A stretch of 64,000 nucleotides of DNA. Source: Ignavibacteria bacterium (GTDB lineage Bacteria; Bacteroidota; Ignavibacteria; Tepidaquicellales; Tepidaquicellaceae). Of this stretch, positions 19,719 through 29,193 are shown in pieces (the stretch's first letter is position 1; each line of letters starts with the position of its first letter). The DNA lies in NCBI GenBank assembly GCA_041649015.1, contig JBAZNU010000001.1, forward strand, positions 1 through 64,000. The letters run 5' to 3'. A program made the position numbers and the translations under genes. Under the pieces are notes generated by a model. That model did not search any database and was not told where the DNA came from. It saw only the letters and a program-made list of their open reading frames with translations.

Positions 19719-20255
19719 ATGAATATTGAAAGAGATAGCTCGGTAGAACTTCTCGAAGAATATATTGAGAATCAAAACCTGAGGAATCACTGTTACCATG
19801 TTGAGAAATGCATGAGATACTATGCGGGATTATTAAACGAAGATGCTGATTTATGGGGCACTGCTGGCATGCTGCATGACCTTGACTGGGAAAAATTTCC
19901 CGACACGCATCCAAACACGGCAATTCCCGTATTAAAGGATAAAGGTTACAACGAGAATATTATCAACGCAATACTCGGACATGCGTATCCCGAAAGAACT
20001 GACGTACCGCGTGATACAACTATGGCAAAGTACTTATTCGCATGCGATGAAGTTACGGGGTTTGTGCATGCCTACAGTCTTATGAAAGAAAATGGACTTC
20101 AGGACGTACAGGCTAAAAGCGTCATAAAGAAAATGAAAGACAAAGCATTTGCTAAAAATGTAAACAGGGATGATATAAGAAAAGGTGCTGAAGAAATCGG
20201 ACTTACACTGGAGGAACACATAACAAACATTATTAACGCAATGAAAGCCAACTGA
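19719..20255 (+). CDS. HD domain phosphohydrolase
   Basis: The metal-binding HD motif is visible: H24/H27 (NHCYHVEK), H53-D54 (GMLHDLDWE), H64 (DTHPNTA) and later GHAYPER and ACDEVTGF. Proteins of this small group (about 180 residues) are probable metal-dependent phosphohydrolases; the substrate is unknown. The gene lies between the NYN protein and the ABC transporter with gaps of 3 and 8 bases, so it is likely in one transcript. Confidence 0.8.
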   Translation: MNIERDSSVELLEEYIENQNLRNHCYHVEKCMRYYAGLLNEDADLWGTAGMLHDLDWEKFPDTHPNTAIPVLKDKGYNENIINAILGHAYPERTDVPRDTTMAKYLFACDEVTGFVHAYSLMKENGLQDVQAKSVIKKMKDKAFAKNVNRDDIRKGAEEIGLTLEEHITNIINAMKAN

Positions 20256-20263
20256 TAATAAAT

Positions 20264-21190
20264 ATGAATGTAATTGAAATTAATTCGCTGACGAAACACT
20301 TTCCGGGAAAAAAGTTTTCGGGTGATAAAATAAAAGCTCTTGAAAAAGTCTCTTTCAACGTTGGAAGCGGTGAGATTTTCGGTCTGCTGGGTCCTAACGG
20401 TGCGGGCAAAACCACCCTTGTAAAGATTCTCCTTGGGATTACTTTTGCAACAAACGGAAATGCAAAGCTTTTTGATAAACCCGTTACTAACGTCAGAAAT
20501 AAGAAAAGAATCGGTTACCTACCTGAAAACCATAGGTTCCCCAATTATTTATCGGGTGAACAGGTTATTGACTATTTCGGCAGATTAAGCGGTCTTACTA
20601 AATCAGACCTTGATAAGAAAACATACAAGTATCTTAAGATTGTCGGTATGGACCAGTGGGGTACTACAAAAATTAAGAAATACTCTAAGGGTATGCTGCA
20701 AAGACTCGGTCTTGCGCAAGCTATGATAAACGACCCTGACTTGATATTTCTTGATGAACCGACAGACGGAGTTGACCCTATCGGGAGAAAAGAAATCAGA
20801 GATGTACTCCTTGAATTAAAAAGTCAGGGTAAAACTATTTTCCTTAATTCACACTTACTTAGCGAAATTGAACTAATCTGCGATAAGGTTGCCATACTTA
20901 ACAAAGGCGAACTCATTGAAGTTGGCAGCGTTGCTGATATTACGACTTCAAGCAATAAATACATTTTCATTACAAGCGATTTATCTGAAGATATAATGAA
21001 CAAGATTCTAACTGAATACAAAGGTACACTTCACGGGAAAAATGAATTTGAATGCATAATAAATTCAGTGGAAGATGTTAACAAGATAATTGACTATCTG
21101 CGCTCATCAAATGTACTGATACACGGTGTGTACAAAGAAAAGAATTCACTCGAGAGCATGTTTATTAACTTAATTGAACAAAAGAATTAG
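20264..21190 (+). CDS. ABC transporter ATP-binding protein
   Basis: Walker A is GPNGAGKT (residues 43-50), the ABC signature is YSKGMLQR (140-147), Walker B is LIFLDEPTD (160-168), and the switch histidine is in LNSHLLSE. A C-terminal extension of about 90 residues follows, as in the CcmA/NosF-type importers and exporters that pair with ABC-2 permeases. The partner permease follows directly. The substrate is unknown. Confidence 0.9.
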   Translation: MNVIEINSLTKHFPGKKFSGDKIKALEKVSFNVGSGEIFGLLGPNGAGKTTLVKILLGITFATNGNAKLFDKPVTNVRNKKRIGYLPENHRFPNYLSGEQVIDYFGRLSGLTKSDLDKKTYKYLKIVGMDQWGTTKIKKYSKGMLQRLGLAQAMINDPDLIFLDEPTDGVDPIGRKEIRDVLLELKSQGKTIFLNSHLLSEIELICDKVAILNKGELIEVGSVADITTSSNKYIFITSDLSEDIMNKILTEYKGTLHGKNEFECIINSVEDVNKIIDYLRSSNVLIHGVYKEKNSLESMFINLIEQKN

Positions 21191-21194
21191 GAGG
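21189..21194 (+). promoter_or_regulatory. Strong Shine-Dalgarno for the ABC permease
   Basis: AGGAGG lies five bases before the ATG at 21200 and overlaps the stop codon of the ATPase gene. It is one of the few strong ribosome binding sites in the window and suggests coupled translation of the two subunits. Confidence 0.75.
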
Positions 21195-21199
21195 ATATT

Positions 21200-22027
21200 A
21201 TGGTATTAGCAGCATTTATAAAAGGAGTTTTCAAAGAAGCACTTGCCAAGAAAATTTTACTCACTATTTTCGGATTCTTTTCTCTGTTAATTATTCTGTC
21301 AGTTTTTGCACTGACAAACTCAACGGTTGAAGGTATGCAAATGATGCTTGAATCGAGCGGCGGAAACAGCCTGAGAGAAGCAGTCCTGACTTTTCAGTCG
21401 TACATCGTCGCAGGTATTCCTATGTTTATGCTTGTATCGTCCATGTTGATTATTACATCTTCGTTCATTCCGGATATGCTGAAGAAAGGTCATATAGATT
21501 TACTATTATCAAAACCGATATCAAGAACAAAAATTATTATTGGACATTTCCTTGCCGCTACATTAATAGTGCTGATAGCATTCACATTTTTGATGGGTGC
21601 TATCTGGATACTCGTTTCATCAAAAACAGGATTCTGGAATCCTTCATTCTTGTATTCGATATTATGGTTCACGCTTATATTCAGCGTGCTGTATTCTGCG
21701 GTCATGCTTATAGGAATTCTTTCAAGAAGCACTATACTTACTATTATAATTAACATGCTTTTGTTCTTTCCGGTAAGTTTTCTGCTGTATCTTGCCAACA
21801 CATATTTTCAGAGTGATGAAAAGAGCATAGTTTTTGGTCCTGTTGCAGAATCATTGCTGAAATTCTTTTATCAGATACTTCCTAAGCCTTGGGATATGCA
21901 GGATATAACCGTAAGTTTTGTTACTCAGAATGCTGTTGTTAATTATATGCCTCTGATTTCATCGCTGTTGTTTATGACGATTATGCTCGTGCTTTCAATC
22001 TGGTATTTTAATAAAAAAGATTATTAA
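21200..22027 (+). CDS. ABC-2 type transporter permease
   Basis: About six transmembrane helices are visible (for example ILLTIFGFFSLLIILSVFAL, GIPMFMLVSSMLIITSSFI, FLAATLIVLIAFTFLMGAIW). The loop DMLKKGHIDLLLSKPISRTK is typical of NosY/ABC-2 permeases that follow a dedicated ATPase. The sequence includes one periplasmic region (NTYFQSDEKSIVFGPVAESLL). It should form the membrane channel for the preceding ATPase. Substrate unknown. Confidence 0.87.
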   Translation: MVLAAFIKGVFKEALAKKILLTIFGFFSLLIILSVFALTNSTVEGMQMMLESSGGNSLREAVLTFQSYIVAGIPMFMLVSSMLIITSSFIPDMLKKGHIDLLLSKPISRTKIIIGHFLAATLIVLIAFTFLMGAIWILVSSKTGFWNPSFLYSILWFTLIFSVLYSAVMLIGILSRSTILTIIINMLLFFPVSFLLYLANTYFQSDEKSIVFGPVAESLLKFFYQILPKPWDMQDITVSFVTQNAVVNYMPLISSLLFMTIMLVLSIWYFNKKDY

Positions 22028-22036
22028 AAAATATAT

Positions 22037-23107
22037 ATGAGAAAGAATATTTATATACATTGTTTCATATTTTTTGCGGCAATTATATTTTTCTCATGCG
22101 GCTCAAACCCAACACCTGAAAAGCTTCCGTTATCGGTTAAGAACAACTTAAACCTTCTTCCGGAAAAGCCGCAGTTCGTTATGTACATCAACTTCAAGTA
22201 TTTAAGAACTACAGATTTCTGGAAACAAAACATCGCCGATTCAATGCTTTCGAGCGAAAACACATTCGGCAGTATCTTAAATGTGTTCAAGACTGCAACA
22301 GGAGCTACTATATCAGACGGACTTGATGAAATATTTTTCGCTAATTCATGGACGGGGCAAAATGCTATTGTCATGAAAGGTTCTTTTGACAAGACTAAAA
22401 TAACAGTATATCTGAGCAATGATTCTCTTTTCGAAAAGATTGATGGTGCAAACGGGTTCAGCTATTATAAGCATAAACCCAGCAACACAGCTTTCTTTTT
22501 GAAGGATAATTTTACCCTCTGTGCAAGCAACTACACTGAACAGCTGACGAAGATGAAGGATATATCCGACACCTCAAATACAGGGCTTGTCAGAAACGAT
22601 GAGCTGATGAAAGCAATAAATGCAATTATGTACAAAGAAAGTATGTGGCTTGTTTCTGCAGAGAAAATGTTTATAAGGGGAATATTTGCAAACTTTATTG
22701 ATATAAAATCCGGAAAAGCTTTTGATAAGGAAGGCACCGATACTTCAGCAACACAGCAGAAAGCAGATTCTTTATCCAAAACTGATGATGTGATTTTGAA
22801 CAGGCTTTACGAAAAAGTTAATTCAATTTCGCTTAACGGAAAGATTAAAGAAGAAGTTGAGCTTGTTCTGCAGTTTGAATGTGCGGACAGGGAATCGACA
22901 CTATACGTTGATAAACTCTTTAACGGGATTATCGGACTCGCTAAGATTGCATCTGCAGGAAATAAAGACAAAAAGGATACAGCATTCGAAAAAATACTGA
23001 ACGATATAAACCTTCAGAATTTTGAGAATACATTTCTGATTACTGTTAAAATTGACAGCACAAATATTCAGGATTTCCGGAACAACAATCTGCTTATTAA
23101 TAAATGA
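22037..23107 (+). CDS. Putative lipoprotein in ABC operon
   Basis: It starts with a lipoprotein signal (basic MRKN, hydrophobic core, FFSCG with the lipidated cysteine near residue 21). The remaining sequence is soluble, starting LPEKPQFVMYINFKYLRTTDFW. That opening recalls DUF3352-like proteins, but I cannot assign a family. It ends with TGA and is followed by a terminator. Its position nine bases after the permease suggests a periplasmic or membrane-bound accessory of the transporter; that is inference. Confidence 0.7.
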   Translation: MRKNIYIHCFIFFAAIIFFSCGSNPTPEKLPLSVKNNLNLLPEKPQFVMYINFKYLRTTDFWKQNIADSMLSSENTFGSILNVFKTATGATISDGLDEIFFANSWTGQNAIVMKGSFDKTKITVYLSNDSLFEKIDGANGFSYYKHKPSNTAFFLKDNFTLCASNYTEQLTKMKDISDTSNTGLVRNDELMKAINAIMYKESMWLVSAEKMFIRGIFANFIDIKSGKAFDKEGTDTSATQQKADSLSKTDDVILNRLYEKVNSISLNGKIKEEVELVLQFECADRESTLYVDKLFNGIIGLAKIASAGNKDKKDTAFEKILNDINLQNFENTFLITVKIDSTNIQDFRNNNLLINK

Positions 23108-23117
23108 GAAAATAATA

Positions 23118-23144
23118 AATCCCCGAATGAATTCATCGGGGATT
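23118..23144. terminator. Bidirectional terminator hairpin
   Basis: Nine-base stem AATCCCCGA / TCGGGGATT around a self-complementary loop (TGAATTCA), between two convergent genes. A T-rich stretch follows on both strands. Confidence 0.8.
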
Positions 23145-23174
23145 GTTTATAATTAAAGCATCAAAATTATATCG

Positions 23175-25262
23175 CTATTGCATTCCTTTTCTTTTTAGCA
23201 AAGCATCGATTGTCGGCTTCTTGCCCCTGAAAGCTACGTAATTTTCCATCGGGTCGCCATTAGCACCTTTTGAAAGTACGTTATCTCTGTATAGTTTTGC
23301 AGTCTTCTTATCGAAAATTCCATTTTCAACAAATGCCTGAAAAGCATCTGCATCGAGTACCTGTGCCCATATATAGCTGTAATAACCGGCTGAATAACCC
23401 GAGTTAAAAATATGATTGAAGTAAGTGCTCTTGTATCTTGATATAATTTCAGGAATTAAACCAATATCTGATAAGACTTTTTCCTCATATCCGATAGGGT
23501 TTTGTGTGAGTTCTTCCGTTCGGGTATAGTAAGCCATGTCGAGATAGCATGCCGCAAGATACTCTGTTGTTGTGAATCCCTGATTGAACTTAGAGCTTTT
23601 ATCCATCTTGTCAAGAAGTTCTTGCGGGATCATTTCGCCAGTCTTATAATGCTTTGCGTAGAATGCCATTACCTCGGGCTCGCCTGCCCAGTTTTCCATA
23701 ATCTGTGAAGGCAGTTCAACATAGTCTCTTGAGACATTAGTACCCGATGTACTTTTGTAGATACACTTCGAAAGAAATCCCTGTAAGGCATGCCCAAATT
23801 CATGGAAAAATGTTGCTACTTCATCATATGTGAGCAAGGCAGGCATATCACCTGTTGGTCTTGTGAAATTGCAGACAACACCTATTATTGGATAAACATT
23901 CTTTCCATTAAGTAAATACTGGTCACGGTAATTATTCATCCATGCTCCTCCCCTTTTAGTAGAACGGGGATGCATATCAAGATAAAATATTCCAATGTAT
24001 GAACCGTCTTCATCCTTTACTTCATAAGTTGTAACTTCTTCATGATATTTCGGTACATCGGTTTTTTCCGTGAATGTAATACCGAACAGTTTATTCGCAA
24101 GTGTAAATATTCCATTACGTACATTATTAAGCTCGAAATATGGCTTAAGCATTTCTTCGTCAAGGTCATATTTTTCCTTGCGGATAAGTTCAGTGTAGTA
24201 TCTCCAGTCCCATGGCTGGACTTTAAACTTGGCTCCGCTTTTATCGATTATGGACTGAATGTCAGCAGTCTCTTTTTTAGCCGTTTCTATAGAGGGCTTC
24301 CATAGTTTATCTAAGAGATCGTACACTCCGGCAGGATTTTTTGCCATATTATCTTCAAGTACAAAATCAGCATGTGTTTTGTACCCGAGCAGATTAGCAC
24401 GCTCCATCCTAAGATTAACAATTTCTTTTATTATCTCATTGTTGTCGTAAGCGTTGCCGTTATTTCCCCTGCTCATATAAGCACGCCATATTTTCTCTCT
24501 TAATTCTCTGTTTGCTGAATACTGAAGAAAAGGCATTACACTGGGATTCTGTAATGTATAAACCCATTTTCCTTCCATGCCTGATTTCTTTGCCGTTTCA
24601 GCTCCTGCATCAATAAGTGACTGCGGAAGTCCGGCTAATTCATCCTTGCTTTCGAGTATAAGTTTATACCCGTTAGTTTCCGCAAGAAGGTTGTCACCGA
24701 ATTTTAATCCGAGTAACGAAAGTTTTTCGTTTATTTCTCTTAATCTTGCCTGTTTTACATCATCGAGTCCTGCTCCGCCCTTGACAAACCTGTCATAGGT
24801 ATCCTTTAGCAATTTCGCTTGTTCAACGTTAAGAGGTTCTTTGTTTTCGTAAACATACTTTACTTTTTCAAAGAGTCTTTTGTTTAAAAGAATATTATCG
24901 TTGTGACGCGATAACAAAGGTGCAATTTCCTTAGCTGCTGCTTGCAATTCCTCGCTGGTATTTGCGGAACGCATATTGAAGAAAACACCTCCTACTTCAG
25001 ATAGTAGGATATCACTGTTTTCAAGCGCTTCAATTGTGTTCGAAAAGTCAGGAATAGATTTTTCACTTACTATGCGCTCTATGATTTGTTCCTGCTGCTT
25101 TATACCCTCTTTAAAAGCAGGAAGATAATGTTCTACTTTAATCTTGTCAAAAGGGGGTGCATTGAAAGGTGTTTCGTAAGGTTTTAAAAACGGATTATCC
25201 TCCGCAAACACATTCATAATAAAAATAAATAAAATTGAAAAAATGTTAAATAATGTTTTCAT
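23175..25262 (-). CDS. dcp: M3 family zinc metallopeptidase (peptidyl-dipeptidase Dcp-like)
   Basis: This thimet-oligopeptidase fold enzyme cleaves short peptides. A signal peptide (residues 1-20, ending NVFA) points to export. The start DNPFLKPYETPFNAPPFDKI is typical of Dcp and oligopeptidase A. The zinc site is HEFGH at 487-491, with E516 (YVELPSQ) as third ligand, and the downstream segment FNSGYSAGYYSY is also conserved. It is full length at 695 residues. It converges on the ABC operon lipoprotein gene. Confidence 0.92.
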   Translation of the reverse strand: MKTLFNIFSILFIFIMNVFAEDNPFLKPYETPFNAPPFDKIKVEHYLPAFKEGIKQQEQIIERIVSEKSIPDFSNTIEALENSDILLSEVGGVFFNMRSANTSEELQAAAKEIAPLLSRHNDNILLNKRLFEKVKYVYENKEPLNVEQAKLLKDTYDRFVKGGAGLDDVKQARLREINEKLSLLGLKFGDNLLAETNGYKLILESKDELAGLPQSLIDAGAETAKKSGMEGKWVYTLQNPSVMPFLQYSANRELREKIWRAYMSRGNNGNAYDNNEIIKEIVNLRMERANLLGYKTHADFVLEDNMAKNPAGVYDLLDKLWKPSIETAKKETADIQSIIDKSGAKFKVQPWDWRYYTELIRKEKYDLDEEMLKPYFELNNVRNGIFTLANKLFGITFTEKTDVPKYHEEVTTYEVKDEDGSYIGIFYLDMHPRSTKRGGAWMNNYRDQYLLNGKNVYPIIGVVCNFTRPTGDMPALLTYDEVATFFHEFGHALQGFLSKCIYKSTSGTNVSRDYVELPSQIMENWAGEPEVMAFYAKHYKTGEMIPQELLDKMDKSSKFNQGFTTTEYLAACYLDMAYYTRTEELTQNPIGYEEKVLSDIGLIPEIISRYKSTYFNHIFNSGYSAGYYSYIWAQVLDADAFQAFVENGIFDKKTAKLYRDNVLSKGANGDPMENYVAFRGKKPTIDALLKRKGMQ

Positions 25263-25305
25263 GGTAACAATACTTTGAAATTTATATTGAAGATCCTTTT
25301 ATTTT

Positions 25306-26955
25306 CTATTTAATAAGTGTAAACTTTTTCTGCTCCGTAAAATTTCCTGCATGTAACCTGTAGACATAGACTCCGCTTGCAAGGTTGGACACGTTGAATT
25401 CCATTTCATAATAACCTGCGTTCATGCTTTTGTTTACCGGATTAGCTACTTCCTTACCTGTAAGGTCATATATTTTAAGTGTAATATTTACTCCTGATAA
25501 TTTTACTGGAACAGCAAACCTGATTTTTGTCGTCGGATTAAATGGATTCGGAAAATTCTGCATAAGTGTAAGCTCTTCAGGCAGCAAAGTTGATATGAAT
25601 ATAATTCCGGTTTGCATGTTACTGAACCCAAGCAGATTAACTGTAATATTACTATCGGGATTTTGTATGGTTAACGCTCCGCTGTAAGTCTGATTTGTTT
25701 CTGTTGGCTTAAACTTAACCTTAATATACCTTAGTTCATTCTGAGGTATGCTTGTAGGAATAGATTCTACAATAAACTGTGGAGTGCTTGACGTAACTGA
25801 ATTTATTGAAAGATTGCCAGTACCGTAATTCATCACTCCAACAAAATAACTTGCTGTATCATTAACTGCGAGAGTATCAAATATAACGTTGTTAGGCGAA
25901 GCTGATATTTCGGGTCTTGTTATTGCTGGTATTACAGAATAAGTGCTTTTGATACGATCAACTAATTCCGGATGATCAATAAAAGGATTAAAAACATTCT
26001 GGAAACTTTTTATTCTTGTATTTCTTAATCGTTCATTGGAGTTAACAGTATCAAGAACATTCCATTGTCTTAATATTCCTTCTTGCTTGGCTGTCATGAA
26101 TCCTCCGTAATTTGCTGAGTATTTTACGCTGAAATAAAAAAGACTCCTGGCAACATTGCCCTTATGCACATTTCTTGGTTCAAAAACAGTTTCACCTTGT
26201 GAATCTTTACCGAGTTTTGAACCGCCGACATTATAAGTTATATTAGTAATAGGAAGTCCGAAGGGATAATTTCCCCTTGCATTATTTGCTGCATCATCTG
26301 TTGGATATAAATGAAATAAATCACTCACCATCGGGTCAGCTGAATTGAAAAAACCCTGAGGATAAGTATGCTCACAATTAAAACCTTGTGTCGTAGCTTG
26401 CGCTCTTGTCTTTACGTAAGCGCGCCTACCTGTGTAAACGCATTCGAGAGTATCGGGTGACTCGTAATGGTCTATCGTCCCGTACATGTGGTCACGAGCT
26501 GTATTGTAGCCCAGTGTAATGTACCCTGTTGTTGTAAAAGTCCGTAGTGCGGTTTTTAACGGTTCATCGATAAGTCCTTGAGTAAAGGAATATAGTGCAT
26601 CAGGATATTTGGCTGTTGCTACAATATAGTACACTATAGGAGAATTCAGTCCATAATTCTCAAATATAATAAAATCTCTGTAAGTGATATTCTGATTGGT
26701 GTAAAAATTCATGGTTACTAGTACGCTATCGAATGGATTTATGTTAAAAGGTGCAGTACTACAAGTAAACTGTTGAGTTAATGTCCTTATGTTTGTAACT
26801 TGTATTACTCTATTAACCGGATTCTTCACAAAGAATGATTTGGATTTAATACTCTTTGTAACAGCAGTATCGACTGTAATAAGAGAAGGTGTATACTGTG
26901 CATATGTTCCTTTAATACAGAATATAAGAAGCAGAACGAAAAATTTGTTATACAT
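25306..26955 (-). CDS. Secreted endonuclease I with Ig-like and type IX sorting domains
   Basis: Domains in order: signal peptide (to TYAQ, residue 20); an Ig-like strand-rich domain (about 20-115); an endonuclease I (NucM/EndA) domain (about 125-340) with active-site region GFNCEHTYPQGFF (H196) and DLFHLYPTDDAANNARGNYPFG; a second Ig-like domain of the ASPM/SPD-2/Hydin type (about 350-440); and a sorting module (NFPNPFNPTTKIRF, then GVYVYRLHAGNFTEQKKFTLIK). It likely degrades extracellular DNA or RNA as a nutrient source. It starts five bases after the RapZ-domain gene ends. Confidence 0.9.
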   Translation of the reverse strand: MYNKFFVLLLIFCIKGTYAQYTPSLITVDTAVTKSIKSKSFFVKNPVNRVIQVTNIRTLTQQFTCSTAPFNINPFDSVLVTMNFYTNQNITYRDFIIFENYGLNSPIVYYIVATAKYPDALYSFTQGLIDEPLKTALRTFTTTGYITLGYNTARDHMYGTIDHYESPDTLECVYTGRRAYVKTRAQATTQGFNCEHTYPQGFFNSADPMVSDLFHLYPTDDAANNARGNYPFGLPITNITYNVGGSKLGKDSQGETVFEPRNVHKGNVARSLFYFSVKYSANYGGFMTAKQEGILRQWNVLDTVNSNERLRNTRIKSFQNVFNPFIDHPELVDRIKSTYSVIPAITRPEISASPNNVIFDTLAVNDTASYFVGVMNYGTGNLSINSVTSSTPQFIVESIPTSIPQNELRYIKVKFKPTETNQTYSGALTIQNPDSNITVNLLGFSNMQTGIIFISTLLPEELTLMQNFPNPFNPTTKIRFAVPVKLSGVNITLKIYDLTGKEVANPVNKSMNAGYYEMEFNVSNLASGVYVYRLHAGNFTEQKKFTLIK

Positions 26956-26959
26956 TCGT

Positions 26960-27349
26960 TTATAAATTATTGTGGTTTATTTCGTAAAGTACATTAGGAA
27001 ACTTTTCAGCAATGTGCTTTACCATCGCCTCAGCGGCATAAACCGACCGGTGCTGTCCGCCCGTGCATCCGAATGATATCATTAAATTTGTGAAATCCCT
27101 TTGAAAGTATTTTTCAATTGCATCATCCACAATTAAGAACACATTTTTCAAGAAACCGGTCATCTTTGTCTGCGTTTCAATATAAAATTTCACGTCAAAA
27201 TCTTTACCTGTTTTTGTTTTAAATTCGGGATACCTGCCGGGATTTTCAATAAACCTGCAGTCAAATACAAAACCCCCGCCGTTTCCGGAATCATCTTTTG
27301 GAATACATCCGTGAAGGTAACTGAATGAAAATACTCTAACTTTTAGCAA
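26960..27349 (-). CDS. Stand-alone RapZ C-terminal domain protein
   Basis: The sequence matches the C-terminal half of RapZ/YvcJ: FSYLHGCIPKD, GFVFDCRFIENPGRYPEFK, then the hallmark SFGCTGGQHRSVYAAE. The N-terminal P-loop kinase-like domain is absent; an in-frame stop lies just upstream. In E. coli the C-terminal domain binds small RNA and RNase E. A single-domain form is known in some Bacteroidota, where its role is unclear. The start is a TTG; no ATG is available. It is followed directly by the endonuclease I gene. Confidence 0.8.
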   Translation of the reverse strand: MLKVRVFSFSYLHGCIPKDDSGNGGGFVFDCRFIENPGRYPEFKTKTGKDFDVKFYIETQTKMTGFLKNVFLIVDDAIEKYFQRDFTNLMISFGCTGGQHRSVYAAEAMVKHIAEKFPNVLYEINHNNL

Positions 27350-27430
27350 TATTTTTCGTTAAATTTAAAATAAGGACCCGTAATCAAAGGGAAATAAAGA
27401 TAATCAATATTGACTTAAAATTAAACCAAA

Positions 27431-27760
27431 ATGGATAAATCATTAATTACAACAGCTTTTGCAATTGACGGTTATAAAATAGTAAAAAACCTTGGAGTTG
27501 TGAGAGGAATAACCGTTCGCTCGAGAAACATGTTTGCAACTATCGGAGCTTCTTTGCAAACAATAGTCGGAGGAAATATAACTTTATTTACAGAACTTTG
27601 TGAGAAAACAAGAGTCGAAGCGTTTGAAATTATGGTAAAACATGCCGAAGAAATAGGAGCTAATGCCATAGTTGGTATGCGCTACGACGCAAACGACGTC
27701 ATGTCAGGAGTAACAGAGGTCCTTGCGTACGGTACTGCTGTCATCATGGAAAAAGAATAA
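27431..27760 (+). CDS. YbjQ/UPF0145 family protein (putative heavy-metal binding)
   Basis: The protein is 109 residues long and has the family pattern: an early GYKIVKNLGVVRGITVRSRN, a middle that pairs a short helix with EAFEIMVKHAEEIGANAIVGMRYD, and a final strand TEVLAYGTAVIM. Family members form pentamers; the metal-binding role is only proposed. It is transcribed away from the RapZ-domain gene, with 81 bases between the starts. Confidence 0.88.
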   Translation: MDKSLITTAFAIDGYKIVKNLGVVRGITVRSRNMFATIGASLQTIVGGNITLFTELCEKTRVEAFEIMVKHAEEIGANAIVGMRYDANDVMSGVTEVLAYGTAVIMEKE

Positions 27761-27778
27761 AATCCTTCCTAACGTATT

Positions 27779-27796
27779 AACCTTAAAAAGGTTTTT
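27779..27796. terminator. Weak hairpin between convergent genes
   Basis: Six-base stem AACCTT / AAGGTT with a three-base loop, followed by T's. It lies between the ybjQ-like gene and the DUF4349 gene. Confidence 0.4.
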
Positions 27797-27798
27797 GA

Positions 27799-28704
27799 TT
27801 ATTGCTTTACGGATTTTTTCTGCTTTTTTCGTTGCAGAATTAATTTAATAATACGATAAAGGATGTATGCCAATAAAAGTACCGGTATTACAGAAATTAC
27901 AAACATTATTAATACAGCTAGTACTTTTGTAAATCCGGACAATCCCTTCTTTATCGCTTGTTTAAGTTCATAAAAGAATCCTCCACCGGAGGAGGTGCTT
28001 AGCATTGAAGGCTCAAACACGTTAATAGTTAGAGTAGATAGATCTGACTGCGATTTGAGAAGTTTCATCTTGCCTTCTATACTTTCAATCTTTTGCCTGA
28101 CAGAAGCAAGTTTTTCTTCTACTTCTATAACATCTGATAGTTTAACCGCTTTTTCATCTAGCAGTTTTATTAGTCTTTGCTCAAGCTCTTTCTGTGTTTT
28201 TAGACGTGATTCAAGGTCTACGTATTCTTCGGTAACATCGCTAGCCTGTATGTTCTGGTTTACAACTCTTCCGATTTTGCTGATTTCAATAACGAGCAAA
28301 TCAAACTTATCAGTGGGTACTTTTACAGTAATTGTACCCGATTTGCTTCCGCTTGCATTCACGGTGTTATTGCTTTTAGACACGAATCCGCCCTGTGATT
28401 TTACAATCTCAAGAATTTTCACTTCCGTATCATCATACTTCTCTATATCAAGGCTCAAAGAACCTGTTTTAATTATCATTCTTTGGTCTTTTATTTCAGG
28501 AAGTTTGTCATCAGTCGAAGATTTATTGTCTGATAAATTGCCCGATTTAGAAGTTGAGGATTCGATATTCCTGGTCCCTGATTCCTGCAACAAATCAGTT
28601 GACTTCTCAACATTGACCGGTAGTTTGTCTGATTCGGTTTCACAGCCAAACAGAATCAAAACGAACAAGACCGGTGTTGCAAGATACAAACTTAATTTTC
28701 TCAT
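27799..28704 (-). CDS. DUF4349 domain lipoprotein
   Basis: The best start is the ATG at 28704, which gives a lipoprotein signal (MRKLSLYLATPVLFVLILFGC). A start at 28764 would add 20 residues ahead of it. The DUF4349 core follows: RMIIKTGSLSLDIEKYDDTE, then VNQNIQASDVTEEYVDLESRLK, then a coiled coil (about 170-230). The C-terminus has one transmembrane helix (VLAVLIMFVISVIPVLLLAYIL) and a basic tail. The family is envelope-associated and of unknown function. Confidence 0.85.
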   Translation of the reverse strand: MRKLSLYLATPVLFVLILFGCETESDKLPVNVEKSTDLLQESGTRNIESSTSKSGNLSDNKSSTDDKLPEIKDQRMIIKTGSLSLDIEKYDDTEVKILEIVKSQGGFVSKSNNTVNASGSKSGTITVKVPTDKFDLLVIEISKIGRVVNQNIQASDVTEEYVDLESRLKTQKELEQRLIKLLDEKAVKLSDVIEVEEKLASVRQKIESIEGKMKLLKSQSDLSTLTINVFEPSMLSTSSGGGFFYELKQAIKKGLSGFTKVLAVLIMFVISVIPVLLLAYILYRIIKLILQRKKQKKSVKQ

Positions 28705-28815
28705 ATAATTGTTTTTGTTTAATACTATTGTTTTAAAAAGTATGTTCCCGATGAACGATAACACTACTATATGTGTTTGAATTTATGATTATAAATTAAT
28801 TTTAAACGAAATAAT

Positions 28816-29145
28816 ATGAAAAATTATCAAGTAATGACTTTTAATGCTATTGTGTTAATAGCACTCGGAATATTTGGTTACATAACTTCCGGCAGTCCAA
28901 CTGCTTTGATAGCTCCTGCAATCGGAGTAATTCTTCTCGGACTTGTAATACCGGTTAAAAAAGAGAATTCAATTACTGCGCATATTGGCGTAGGGCTTAC
29001 TGGCCTTACTACATTAATGTTTTTCATTGTAGGGGGTATAAGAGGAAACACAATTATTATCATAATGGCAGCTGTATCCTTGATATCACTTATTTTTTAC
29101 ATCAATGATTTTATTAAGAGGAAGAAAGAAAGGGAAGCAGAATAA
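28816..29145 (+). CDS. Small integral membrane protein
   Basis: The protein has 109 residues with about four hydrophobic segments (FNAIVLIALGIFGYIT, ALIAPAIGVILLGLVI, HIGVGLTGLTTLMFFIVGGI, IIIIMAAVSLISLIFYI) and a charged tail (KRKKEREAE). The GYITSGSPTALIAP stretch recalls TMEM14-like small membrane proteins, but I cannot assign it firmly. It is monocistronic, with a terminator after it. Confidence 0.65.
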   Translation: MKNYQVMTFNAIVLIALGIFGYITSGSPTALIAPAIGVILLGLVIPVKKENSITAHIGVGLTGLTTLMFFIVGGIRGNTIIIIMAAVSLISLIFYINDFIKRKKEREAE

Positions 29146-29157
29146 ACTAAGTATTAT

Positions 29158-29188
29158 AGGCGCACCTCTTAAATAAGTGCGCCTTTTT
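29158..29188. terminator. Rho-independent terminator
   Basis: Eight-base GC-rich stem AGGCGCAC / GTGCGCCT with an 11-base loop, then TTTT. It lies between the small membrane protein gene and convergent nuoG. Confidence 0.85.
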
Positions 29189-29193
29189 AAAAT

